A stretch of DNA of 9,067 bases from an uncultured Chlorobiaceae bacterium (GTDB taxonomy: Bacteria > Bacteroidota > Chlorobiia > Chlorobiales > Chlorobiaceae), in NCBI GenBank assembly GCA_903929845.1, contig CAIYWF010000063.1:1-9067 (forward strand), in the 5' to 3' direction. Below, one piece after another: positions 1-6,734 of the stretch; position 1 is the first letter of the stretch, and every line of letters begins with the position of its first letter. Below the pieces are notes generated by a model, which did not search any database, had not been told where the DNA came from, and was given only the letters and a program-made list of their open reading frames with translations. The position numbers and the translations under genes were made by a program.

Positions 1-695
1 ATACTTCAGTCAACCCCCTGCTTTCAGGTCGTTCAGAGGTTAACAAGGTTCTTGTGATTCTGGTCACTGCCGACAGAGGTTTGTGCGGTGCGTTTAATAC
101 CAATGCTATAAAGCTTGCGCATAAAATCATTCATGAGGATTATGCGACTCTTCACAGCAAGGGCGGAGTCAGCCTGATCTGTGCCGGTTCCCGAGGGTTT
201 GATTTTTTCAGGAAAAGAGAATACAAGATCGTCAAGGGCTACTCCGCTGTTTTCCAGCACCTTGATTTCAGTACGGCCAAAGAGATTGCCGATACCGCCT
301 CGGGCATGTATCTGCGCGGGGAGGTTGACAAAGTGGTGGTTGTTTACAATGAATTCAAGTCAGTGCTTGCCCCGCATCTTAGAGATGAAGTGATTCTCCC
401 TATTGCTCCTGAAACTTCCGGCAAGGAGAGCAGCAGTGATTATATTTACGAGCCATCCCCTTCGGCGATTATAGACGTGCTGGTGCCAAAGCATCTTAAT
501 ACCCAGATATGGAGAATGATGCTCGAATCGAATGCTGCAGAGCAGGCGGCCCGCATGTCGGCGATGGATTCGGCAACTGAAAATGCCAAGGAGCTCTTGC
601 GCACACTCAACATCAGTTATAACCGTGCAAGGCAGGCTGCTATCACTACGGAACTCAGTGAAATCGTTTCAGGCGCCGATGCATTGACAAGCTGA
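1..695 (+). CDS. atpG: ATP synthase F1 gamma subunit, 3' part (5' end outside window)
   Basis: This is the central rotor stalk of the F1 catalytic head, which couples rotation driven by the membrane F0 ring to ATP synthesis on the cytoplasmic face. The frame is open from the first complete codon at position 3 and ends in TGA at 693-695, giving 230 residues. Family members are near 290 residues, so about 60 N-terminal residues are missing. The hallmark RGLCG motif is followed by FNTN. The C-terminal helix, with its MxSAMDSATENA and SYNRARQAAITTELSEI segments, is intact and is the part that contacts the beta subunits. An in-frame GTG at position 54 is internal, because conserved residues precede it (PLLSGRSEVNKVLVILV). 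It is the last gene of its transcript, since a strong terminator follows 27 bases later. Identification is secure; the subunit order upstream cannot be seen. Confidence 0.96.
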   Translation, partial: TSVNPLLSGRSEVNKVLVILVTADRGLCGAFNTNAIKLAHKIIHEDYATLHSKGGVSLICAGSRGFDFFRKREYKIVKGYSAVFQHLDFSTAKEIADTASGMYLRGEVDKVVVVYNEFKSVLAPHLRDEVILPIAPETSGKESSSDYIYEPSPSAIIDVLVPKHLNTQIWRMMLESNAAEQAARMSAMDSATENAKELLRTLNISYNRARQAAITTELSEIVSGADALTS

Positions 696-722
696 TATCG
701 CTGTTGATGTTCCTTTTCAAGT

Positions 723-749
723 AAAGCGCCTGCAAGGGCGCTTTTTTTT
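723..749 (+). terminator. Intrinsic terminator of atpG
   Basis: An 8-bp perfect stem (AAAGCGCC at 723-730, GGCGCTTT at 737-744) with a 6-base loop runs into eight consecutive T residues (742-749). It lies just after the atpG stop and should separate the ATP synthase transcript from thrA, so thrA needs its own promoter between here and its leader. I found no convincing -35/-10 pair there. Confidence 0.88.
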
Positions 750-781
750 GTACACTCAATGCCGCAACAGGAGTTACTGTT

Positions 782-820
782 ATGCAACTCATTCAGGAAA
801 TGAATTATATTGCAGACTGA
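782..820 (+). CDS. Possible 12-codon leader peptide upstream of thrA
   Basis: An ATG at 782 opens a short frame reading MQLIQEMNYIAD and ending in TGA at 818-820. A good Shine-Dalgarno sequence, AGGAG at 769-773, lies 8 bases upstream. It is a better ribosome site than anything in front of thrA itself. The peptide has two Ile and two Met codons among twelve, both products of the aspartate pathway that ThrA feeds, but no Thr codon. Hairpin arms overlap it (783-787 with 810-814, and 791-795 with 801-805). A terminator-like hairpin starts at its end. Its function as a regulatory leader is inference, because ORFs this short with a chance ribosome site are common. Confidence 0.35.
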   Translation: MQLIQEMNYIAD

Positions 821-843
821 AAACTCATTGCACAGTCTTTTTT
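814..843 (+). promoter_or_regulatory. Terminator-like hairpin in the thrA leader (possible attenuator)
   Basis: AGACTG (814-819) pairs with CAGTCT (833-838) across a 13-base loop, followed by a six-T run (838-843), 29 bases before the thrA ATG at 873. The 5' arm overlaps the stop codon of the short leader ORF. The stem is only 6 bp with three G-C pairs, so termination would be weak. The arrangement (short ORF, hairpins, U-tract, biosynthetic gene) resembles an attenuator but has not been shown to act as one. Confidence 0.35.
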
Positions 844-872
844 CATCTTTCAAGTAATGCATGGGCGTGAGC

Positions 873-3332
873 ATGAAGATATACAAGTTTGGAGGTACTT
901 CTCTGGGAACGGCCGGGCGGATTAAAAAAGTCGCCGATATTCTTGCCGGTGCATTACAAAAAGACAAGATTATTGTTGTTGTTTCGGCCATTCACCGCGT
1001 TACCGATCTGTTGCTTGACTCAGCTACAAAAGCCTGCAGTGGAGAGAGCAGTTACAGAACTACCCTTGATGAACTTGATCACCTGCATCTCTCGATAGCC
1101 GGCGAGCTTTTTTCCGGCAAGCGTCTTGATGAAGTCAGCGTTGCGATACGCGCCGATCTTTCTGACCTCAATAATATTGTGCAGGGCGTTTTTTTACTCA
1201 GAGAGCTTTCCGAAAAAAGTCTTGCGCTTGTCATGAGTTTCGGCGAACGTCTTTCCTCCACCATTGTCAGTTCATATGTGCAGGAGCGGGTGATGGCATC
1301 ATTCTCTCTTTATGCCTGCGAACTGATTGTTACCGATGCCAATTATGCCGATGCCAGGGTTGACATGCACGCATCCGAACTCCAGATCAAAAAACGCCTT
1401 GCCTCCTTTGAAGGAGTGCCGGTGGTGACCGGATTTATTGCGGCGGCACCGGATGGAACGGTAACGACGCTTGGACGTGGAGGCTCCGATTATACGGCAT
1501 CGATTCTCGGCGTAGCGCTTGGAGCTTCGGAAATCTGGATCTGGAGTGATGTTGACGGCTTTTTCAGCGCTGACCCCAAACGGGTTCGCGATGCGCGGAT
1601 ATTACCCTATATCAGTTATGCAGAAGCGATGGAGCTCTCTCATGCCGGAGCCAGAGTGCTGCATCCGCTTGCCGTTCAGCCTGCCATGAAAGCAGGCATT
1701 CCCTTGTTGATCAAAAATTCGTTCAACCCTGCGGCGAAAGGCACGCGCATAGAAAGAGCCACTCCTCTGGAACTCAGTTGTCCCCTGCCGGTAACAGGCC
1801 TTTCTTCCATCAATAATATTGTACTCCTGAACATGTCCGGGAGCGGTATGGTGGGAGTTCCTGGTATTGCATCGCGCCTCTTCAGTTGCCTTGCCCGGCA
1901 CCGGATTAACATCATCTTCATATCACAGGCCTCATCTGAACAGTCAATTACTCTTGCTATCAACCCTGCGCAGGCTGCAAAAGCAAAAAAAATACTGGAG
2001 GAGGAATTCATCGGAGAGATCGGGTCACGTCAGATAGACCATCTCCTCATTCGCCGAAACCTGGCCATGATCGCTGTGGTCGGCAATAATATGTCGGGTC
2101 ACCCTGGCGTCTCAGCCCAGTTGTTTGAAACGCTTGGTAAAAATGGCATCAATGTCATTGCCGTTGCCCAGGGTGCCAATGAAATGAATATCTCTCTTGT
2201 GATAGAGAGCCATGATGAAGATAAAGCTCTGAATTGCATTCATGAATCATTTTTCCTGTCACAGCGCAAGGTGCATCTATTTATTGCAGGCACCGGCACG
2301 ATTGCCAAAAGCCTGATCAGCCAGATCAGTGCCCATCGTCTCAATCTGCAGCAGGATAACGATCTTGACGTGGTGGTCTGCGGGATGGCCAACACGAGCA
2401 AGATTGCACTGGATGATCACGGTATTAATCTCGAGAACTGGCAGGAACTTCTTCTGCCGAGAGTTGAACACCATGGAATTGAAGGCTACCTTCAGCTCAT
2501 CAGGGTGAGAAACCTGCACAACACCATTTTTGTGGACTGTACAGCCAGCGCAAAGGTTGCAGAAATATATCCCGATCTGCTGCTTGCCAATATTTCTGTG
2601 GTGACGGCAAACAAGCTTGGTATGGCAGGTCCCTGGCCGCTCTACAGAAGGATAAGGGATGCCCAACGGAAAAGTAATGCCCGTTTTCTCTATGAAACCA
2701 ATGTAGGTGCGGGACTGCCCATCATCAATACACTGCATGATCTCAAGAACAGCGGTGACAAGATTCTTTCTATTGAGGGCGTTCTTTCCGGTACCTTGAG
2801 CTTTATATTCAATGAACTGCGCAAAGGCGGCAAGTTCAGCGAAATTGTTCGTCGTGCCCAGAAGGCAGGGTACACTGAACCCGATCCGCGTGATGATCTT
2901 TCAGGGGCTGATTTTGCCCGGAAGTTTCTGATTCTTGGCCGTGAACTCGGCTTTACACTGGAGTACGACGATGTCGTTTGCGAGAGTCTGGTGCCCCCGA
3001 AGTATCGAGATGAGATGACTGTTCCTGAGTTTCTTGATCGACTGTCGAGTGTTGACGCATGGTACAGCGATGTCGCAGAAAAGGCGGCGTCTGAAGGGAT
3101 GACTATTGCTTATGCCGGTGAGATCAGGGAAGGAAAGGCAACCATCGGGGTAAAACGGGTACCGCTCGCCAGCCCGATTGCTGGCCTCAGCGGATCTGAA
3201 AATATGGTGGTTTTTACGACAGAGCGCTACAGGGTAACTCCTCTTGTGGTTCGGGGCCCCGGCGCAGGCGCGGAGGTCACAGCAGGCGGTGTTTTTGCCG
3301 ATATTCTTCGTATTGCAAGTTATCTGGTTTGA
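873..3332 (+). CDS. thrA: Bifunctional aspartokinase / homoserine dehydrogenase
   Basis: This cytoplasmic enzyme phosphorylates aspartate and, in its other domain, reduces aspartate semialdehyde to homoserine; these are steps one and three towards Thr, Met and Ile. Numbered from 873 (819 residues; E. coli ThrA has 820), the kinase domain spans about 1-290, with KFGGTS at 5-10 and GRGGSDYTA near 200. Two ACT-type regulatory segments lie near 315-390 and 398-455. The dehydrogenase domain starts near 465, with a nucleotide-binding loop GTGTIA at 473-478, TANK at 578-581, the segment DDLSGADFARK (Asp680, Lys684), and a complete C-terminus. An in-frame TAA at 855 limits the start to ATG 861, GTG 867 or ATG 873. 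I chose 873 because MKIYKFGGTS aligns with the E. coli N-terminus; none has a good ribosome site. Feedback control through the ACT segments is expected from the family. The cinA ribosome site overlaps its stop. Confidence 0.95.
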   Translation: MKIYKFGGTSLGTAGRIKKVADILAGALQKDKIIVVVSAIHRVTDLLLDSATKACSGESSYRTTLDELDHLHLSIAGELFSGKRLDEVSVAIRADLSDLNNIVQGVFLLRELSEKSLALVMSFGERLSSTIVSSYVQERVMASFSLYACELIVTDANYADARVDMHASELQIKKRLASFEGVPVVTGFIAAAPDGTVTTLGRGGSDYTASILGVALGASEIWIWSDVDGFFSADPKRVRDARILPYISYAEAMELSHAGARVLHPLAVQPAMKAGIPLLIKNSFNPAAKGTRIERATPLELSCPLPVTGLSSINNIVLLNMSGSGMVGVPGIASRLFSCLARHRINIIFISQASSEQSITLAINPAQAAKAKKILEEEFIGEIGSRQIDHLLIRRNLAMIAVVGNNMSGHPGVSAQLFETLGKNGINVIAVAQGANEMNISLVIESHDEDKALNCIHESFFLSQRKVHLFIAGTGTIAKSLISQISAHRLNLQQDNDLDVVVCGMANTSKIALDDHGINLENWQELLLPRVEHHGIEGYLQLIRVRNLHNTIFVDCTASAKVAEIYPDLLLANISVVTANKLGMAGPWPLYRRIRDAQRKSNARFLYETNVGAGLPIINTLHDLKNSGDKILSIEGVLSGTLSFIFNELRKGGKFSEIVRRAQKAGYTEPDPRDDLSGADFARKFLILGRELGFTLEYDDVVCESLVPPKYRDEMTVPEFLDRLSSVDAWYSDVAEKAASEGMTIAYAGEIREGKATIGVKRVPLASPIAGLSGSENMVVFTTERYRVTPLVVRGPGAGAEVTAGGVFADILRIASYLV

Positions 3333-3345
3333 GGAAAATAGGCTT

Positions 3346-4602
3346 ATGCGTGCAGAAATTGTTTCGGTCGGCGACGAACTGCTTAAAGGGCAGCGGGTAA
3401 ATACTAATGCAGCTTTTATCTCTGCTGCTCTTGCTGGCATAGGAGTGCCAGTTGGAAGAGTTGTTGCCTGCTCTGACCGTGAAGATGAGATCGTTTCAGT
3501 GTTTGCTGAATCGCTTCAGCGGGCCGACATTGTTCTTGTCACCGGAGGTCTCGGGCCAACCAGAGATGACCGGACAAAAAAAGCAGTCCAACAGCTTCTC
3601 GGAAGAGGGACGGAGCTCAATCAGGAGGCATACCAGAATCTTGCGGTTCGGATAAAAAAATATGGCATGGAGATGTCGCCATCACTCCGGGAACAGGCTA
3701 TGGTGATAGAGGGCTCTCAGGTTATTCCGAATACACGGGGAAGTGCTGCCGGGATGATTATTTCCTGCGGAGAGCAGTTTCAGAACCACTACCTGGTGTT
3801 GATGCCTGGTGTGCCATCCGAAATGCAGGCCATGATGGAACTCACGGTTGTTCCCTCTTTCGCCGCACTTTCAGAGACAGTCATCCGTCATACACCAGTT
3901 AAAACAATTGGTATCGGTGAATCGAGGCTTGCAGAGATGATTGTTGATGTTGAGGATCGCCTTCCTGAGGGAACGACTCTGGCCTATCTTCCCCATGCTG
4001 CAGGCGTCAACCTTATGATCAGTACCATCGGGCGTGACAGGGATGTGGTTGATCGTGATAATCGTAGCGTTGTTGAAGCCATTGTCCGGACGGCTGAAAA
4101 GTTTGTCTATGCGACCAGCGAGGTGACTCTTGAAGAGACAATTGCTGCGATGCTTTCTTGCAGAGGAGTGACTGTTGCTGTTGCTGAATCCTGTACCGGA
4201 GGCCTTCTTGCCAGCCGGTTGACCGATGTGCCCGGCTCATCATTCTACTTTCTCCAGGGGTTTGTGGTGTACAGCAACCAGGCAAAACACAACACTCTCG
4301 GAGTGCCGGAAGAGACCATCAAAAAGTTCGGGGCGGTGAGCGAAGAGGTCGCCCTGGCTTTGGCAACCGGATGCCTTGAAAAAAGCGGCGCCGATTTTGC
4401 GGTTGCGACAACCGGTATTGCCGGGCCCTCTGGAGGATCACCGGAAAAACCTGTTGGTACTTTGTGTCTGGCGATTGCCCAAAAAAACTCTGCCGATGTG
4501 CTTTCCCGAAGGCTTGTTCTACAGGGAGATCGTCAACAGAACAAGCTCCGCTTCACCGAAGCCGCCCTTCGTGAATTCTGGCAGTGCCTGCGACAGGCTT
4601 GA
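3346..4602 (+). CDS. cinA: CinA family protein (MoaB-like domain plus NMN deamidase domain)
   Basis: CinA homologues deamidate nicotinamide mononucleotide to nicotinate mononucleotide in pyridine nucleotide recycling; many also have an N-terminal pyrophosphatase-like domain acting on ADP-ribose-type substrates. The protein has 418 residues, full length for the two-domain form. The N-terminal MoaB/MogA-like domain shows GDELLKGQRVNTN from residue 9, then TGGLGPTRDD and MPGVPSEM. The C-terminal deamidase domain begins near 265, with AESCTGG at 280-286 and TTGIAGPSGGSPEKPVGT further on. The frame is open upstream into thrA, but the start is ATG 3346, where conserved MRAEIVSVGDEL begins. GAGG at 3331-3334 serves as a ribosome site 11 bases upstream and overlaps the thrA TGA. 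The 13-base gap implies co-transcription with thrA, perhaps with translational coupling. Despite its name, nothing here links it to competence. Confidence 0.93.
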   Translation: MRAEIVSVGDELLKGQRVNTNAAFISAALAGIGVPVGRVVACSDREDEIVSVFAESLQRADIVLVTGGLGPTRDDRTKKAVQQLLGRGTELNQEAYQNLAVRIKKYGMEMSPSLREQAMVIEGSQVIPNTRGSAAGMIISCGEQFQNHYLVLMPGVPSEMQAMMELTVVPSFAALSETVIRHTPVKTIGIGESRLAEMIVDVEDRLPEGTTLAYLPHAAGVNLMISTIGRDRDVVDRDNRSVVEAIVRTAEKFVYATSEVTLEETIAAMLSCRGVTVAVAESCTGGLLASRLTDVPGSSFYFLQGFVVYSNQAKHNTLGVPEETIKKFGAVSEEVALALATGCLEKSGADFAVATTGIAGPSGGSPEKPVGTLCLAIAQKNSADVLSRRLVLQGDRQQNKLRFTEAALREFWQCLRQA

Positions 4603-4722
4603 GCATGATTACCGTGTAAGGAGAGCTGCCCCGCCCCTTCTGGGGGTTGAAAACAAAGAGCATATTCCAATGAGCATTTTCTTCAATGCCGCAGGAATGG
4701 AAAATTGGTAGAAATTTATTTA

Positions 4723-4743
4723 CAGAAAAGAAGGGATTTTCTG
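4723..4743. repeat. Perfect inverted repeat between cinA and mutL
   Basis: CAGAAAA (4723-4729) and TTTTCTG (4737-4743) form a 7-bp perfect stem around the 7-base loop GAAGGGA. It lies in the 237-base gap between cinA and mutL. There is no T-run after it, so it is a poor terminator. It could be an operator-like dyad or an RNA hairpin in a mutL leader. Confidence 0.45.
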
Positions 4744-4757
4744 AATTGGTATAAAAG

Positions 4758-4808
4758 AAAGGCTGTTTTATCGATAAATTAATGGACAGATAAAAAATTG
4801 TAGCCTTT
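4758..4808 (+). repeat. Nested imperfect stem-loop 31 bases upstream of mutL
   Basis: Outer arms AAAGGCT (4758-4764) and AGCCTTT (4802-4808) enclose inner arms TTTTATC (4766-4772) and GATAAAA (4789-4795), with an asymmetric bulge (one base against six) and a 16-base apical loop. A competing 12-base perfect palindrome, TTTATCGATAAA (4767-4778), overlaps the inner arm. The 3' arm ends TTTTA, so the structure could be a weak terminator for thrA-cinA transcripts. Alternatively it could be a 5' leader structure of mutL. The rest of 4603-4839 is AT-rich and holds no supportable gene. Confidence 0.45.
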
Positions 4809-4839
4809 TACGAAAAGAGTATTGTTCTCCTGTTAGCCT

Positions 4840-6675
4840 ATGGCAAGCATAGCAAGATTACCTGATATAGTTGCGAATAAAATTTCTGCGGGGGAAGTTG
4901 TTCAGCGCCCGGCATCGGTGGTTAAGGAGCTTCTTGAAAACTCCATTGATGCCGGTGCCAGCAGAATAACCGTTGCTATAAAGGATGCCGGAAAGGAGCT
5001 TATCCGCATTATGGATAATGGCGCAGGGATGGTGCGGGAAGATGCCCTTTTGTGTGTCGAACGATTTGCAACCAGCAAAATTACAGGGGTCGAAGATCTG
5101 GATTCACTGCACAGTCTCGGGTTCAGGGGAGAAGCGCTGGCAAGTATCTCTTCGGTCTCTCATTTCGAACTGAAAACCCGTACGGCAGCAGAGACGCTTG
5201 GGTTAAGGTTTCGCTACGAAGGAGGAGTTCTGGCCGAAGAGTCAGGGGTTCAGGGAGAACAGGGTACAACCATCAGCGTCAGGAACCTTTTCTACAATGT
5301 CCCCGCGCGGCGGAAGTTTCTTAAGTCAAACGCTACTGAGTATCATCATATTTTTGAGATTGTCAAGTCTTTCGTGCTGGCATACCCGGAAATCGAGTGG
5401 CGAATGTACAGTGATGATGATGAGCTTTTTCATGTCAAAAGTCCGGATATTCTGGAACGACTCAATGTCTTTTATGGCGATGATTTTGCCGCCAGTATGA
5501 TTGAGCTTTCCGAAGAAAATGATTACCTCTCTATCCGGGGTTTTCTCGGCAAACCAGCCATGCAGAAACGCAAGAAACTCGATCAGTATTTTTTTATCAA
5601 TCGGCGCCTTGTCCAGAACAGGATGCTCTCACAGGCAGTTCAGCAGGCCTACGGCGATTTGCTTGTTGACCGTCAGGCTCCTTTCGTGCTGCTTTTTCTT
5701 GGTATTGATCCTTCCCGTATTGATGTGAACGTGCATCCTGCAAAACTTGAGGTCAGATTTGACGACGAGCGCAATGTGCGTAACATGTTCTATCCGGTTA
5801 TCAAGCGGAGCATACAGTTGCACGATTTCTCTCCAGACCTGGCAGCCCCGGAAAACGAGCCTTCGGTGCCCAGAAAATTTTCTTTCCCGGATATTCCCCA
5901 TCGTGCCACTACGACGAATGACCTTTACCGAAATTATCGTGAAGGAGCGTTTCATGAACCTGCTGCTTCACGGGTATCTCCCTGGCATCAGCCCGACATC
6001 TTTCCGTCTCAGCCAGAGCGAGAGCTGCAGGAAGGTGATGAGCCGCTTGCGTCAGTTCTGCTTGCTCCAATCTATGACAATGATGTTGTTCCAAACCCGA
6101 AAGATGCCGAACCAAAAATCTGGCAGTTACATAACAAGTACCTGATATGCCAGATCAAGACAGGACTGATGATTATTGATCAGCATGTGGCGCATGAACG
6201 CGTGTTGTACGAACGTGCCGTTGATGTGATGCAGCAGAATGTTCCAAACTCCCAGCAACTGCTCTTTCCGCAGAAAGTCGAGTTTCGCCCTTGGGAGTAC
6301 GAATTGTTTGAGGAAATCCGTGAAGATCTCTACCGGCTTGGTTTTAATCTGAGGCTGTTTGGCAACAGGACAGTCATGATTGAAGGAGTTCCCCAGGATG
6401 TCAAGTCGGGTACGGAGGCGACGATTTTGCAGGATATGATTACTGAATATCAGGAAAACGTCTCAAAACTCAAGCTCGACAGGCGTGATAATCTTGCCAA
6501 GTCCTATTCCTGCCGTAACGCCATCATGGCAGGCCAGAAACTCTCTCTTGAAGAGATGCGCTCACTCATCGACAACCTCTTTGCTACTCGTGAGCCCTAC
6601 TCATGCCCGCACGGCAGGCCGGTCATTATCAAGCTTTCTCTTGACCAGCTTGACAAGATGTTCGGGAGAAAATAA
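4840..6675 (+). CDS. mutL: DNA mismatch repair protein MutL (endonuclease type)
   Basis: MutL links mismatch recognition by MutS to strand removal; in most bacteria lacking MutH it nicks the strand itself. The 611-residue protein begins at ATG 4840 with the family N-terminus and no clear Shine-Dalgarno sequence. The GHKL ATPase domain (about 1-330) has Glu30 and Asn34 in KELLENSIDAGA, DNGAG at 59-63, FATSK, GFRGEAL at 94-100 and GTTISVRNLFYNVPARRKF. A variable linker covers about 335-425. The C-terminal domain carries the metal-binding nuclease motif DQHVAHERVLYE (447-458), SCRNAI (Cys558) and CPHGRP (589-594). QQLLFP at 472-477 resembles the sliding-clamp-binding motif of nuclease-type MutL. 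The fourth residue of the nuclease motif is Val instead of the usual Ala; metal ligands are retained. It converges with the downstream minus-strand gene. Confidence 0.97.
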   Translation: MASIARLPDIVANKISAGEVVQRPASVVKELLENSIDAGASRITVAIKDAGKELIRIMDNGAGMVREDALLCVERFATSKITGVEDLDSLHSLGFRGEALASISSVSHFELKTRTAAETLGLRFRYEGGVLAEESGVQGEQGTTISVRNLFYNVPARRKFLKSNATEYHHIFEIVKSFVLAYPEIEWRMYSDDDELFHVKSPDILERLNVFYGDDFAASMIELSEENDYLSIRGFLGKPAMQKRKKLDQYFFINRRLVQNRMLSQAVQQAYGDLLVDRQAPFVLLFLGIDPSRIDVNVHPAKLEVRFDDERNVRNMFYPVIKRSIQLHDFSPDLAAPENEPSVPRKFSFPDIPHRATTTNDLYRNYREGAFHEPAASRVSPWHQPDIFPSQPERELQEGDEPLASVLLAPIYDNDVVPNPKDAEPKIWQLHNKYLICQIKTGLMIIDQHVAHERVLYERAVDVMQQNVPNSQQLLFPQKVEFRPWEYELFEEIREDLYRLGFNLRLFGNRTVMIEGVPQDVKSGTEATILQDMITEYQENVSKLKLDRRDNLAKSYSCRNAIMAGQKLSLEEMRSLIDNLFATREPYSCPHGRPVIIKLSLDQLDKMFGRK

Positions 6676-6677
6676 AC

Positions 6678-6711
6678 AGGCTCCTGCCAATGTTGATGAC
6701 AAGAGCCTTTT
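6678..6711 (+). terminator. Probable terminator between convergent mutL and the outer-membrane gene
   Basis: AGGCTC (6678-6683) pairs with GAGCCT (6703-6708) and is followed by a short T-run (6708-6711), starting 2 bases after the mutL stop. The 19-base loop could be shortened by TGT/ACA pairing inside it. Read on the minus strand, the same stem is followed by GTTTATTTT, so it may also end the opposing transcript. The stem is short and the T-run only four. Confidence 0.5.
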
Positions 6712-6734
6712 CTCGACAAGCGAGTCCTGTGAGA

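Noticed and set aside
806..811. TATATT as a -10 box for thrA.
   Set aside because: No acceptable -35 element lies 16-18 bases upstream, and it falls inside the leader ORF.
820..834. AAAACTCATTGC occurs both in the thrA leader and near 6745-6756 at the end of the outer-membrane gene.
   Set aside because: It is a 12-base match between coding and leader DNA with no flanking similarity; chance is adequate.
4634..4645. CCCC/GGGG hairpin just after cinA as a terminator.
   Set aside because: The stem is only 4 bp and no T-run follows.
4705..4714. TTGGTAGAAA after cinA resembles the tail of the palindromic repeat at 8381, and CCCC-TTCT-GGGG lies about 70 bases upstream (4634-4645).
   Set aside because: The hairpin and tail are far apart and the intervening sequence does not match, so a second copy cannot be supported.
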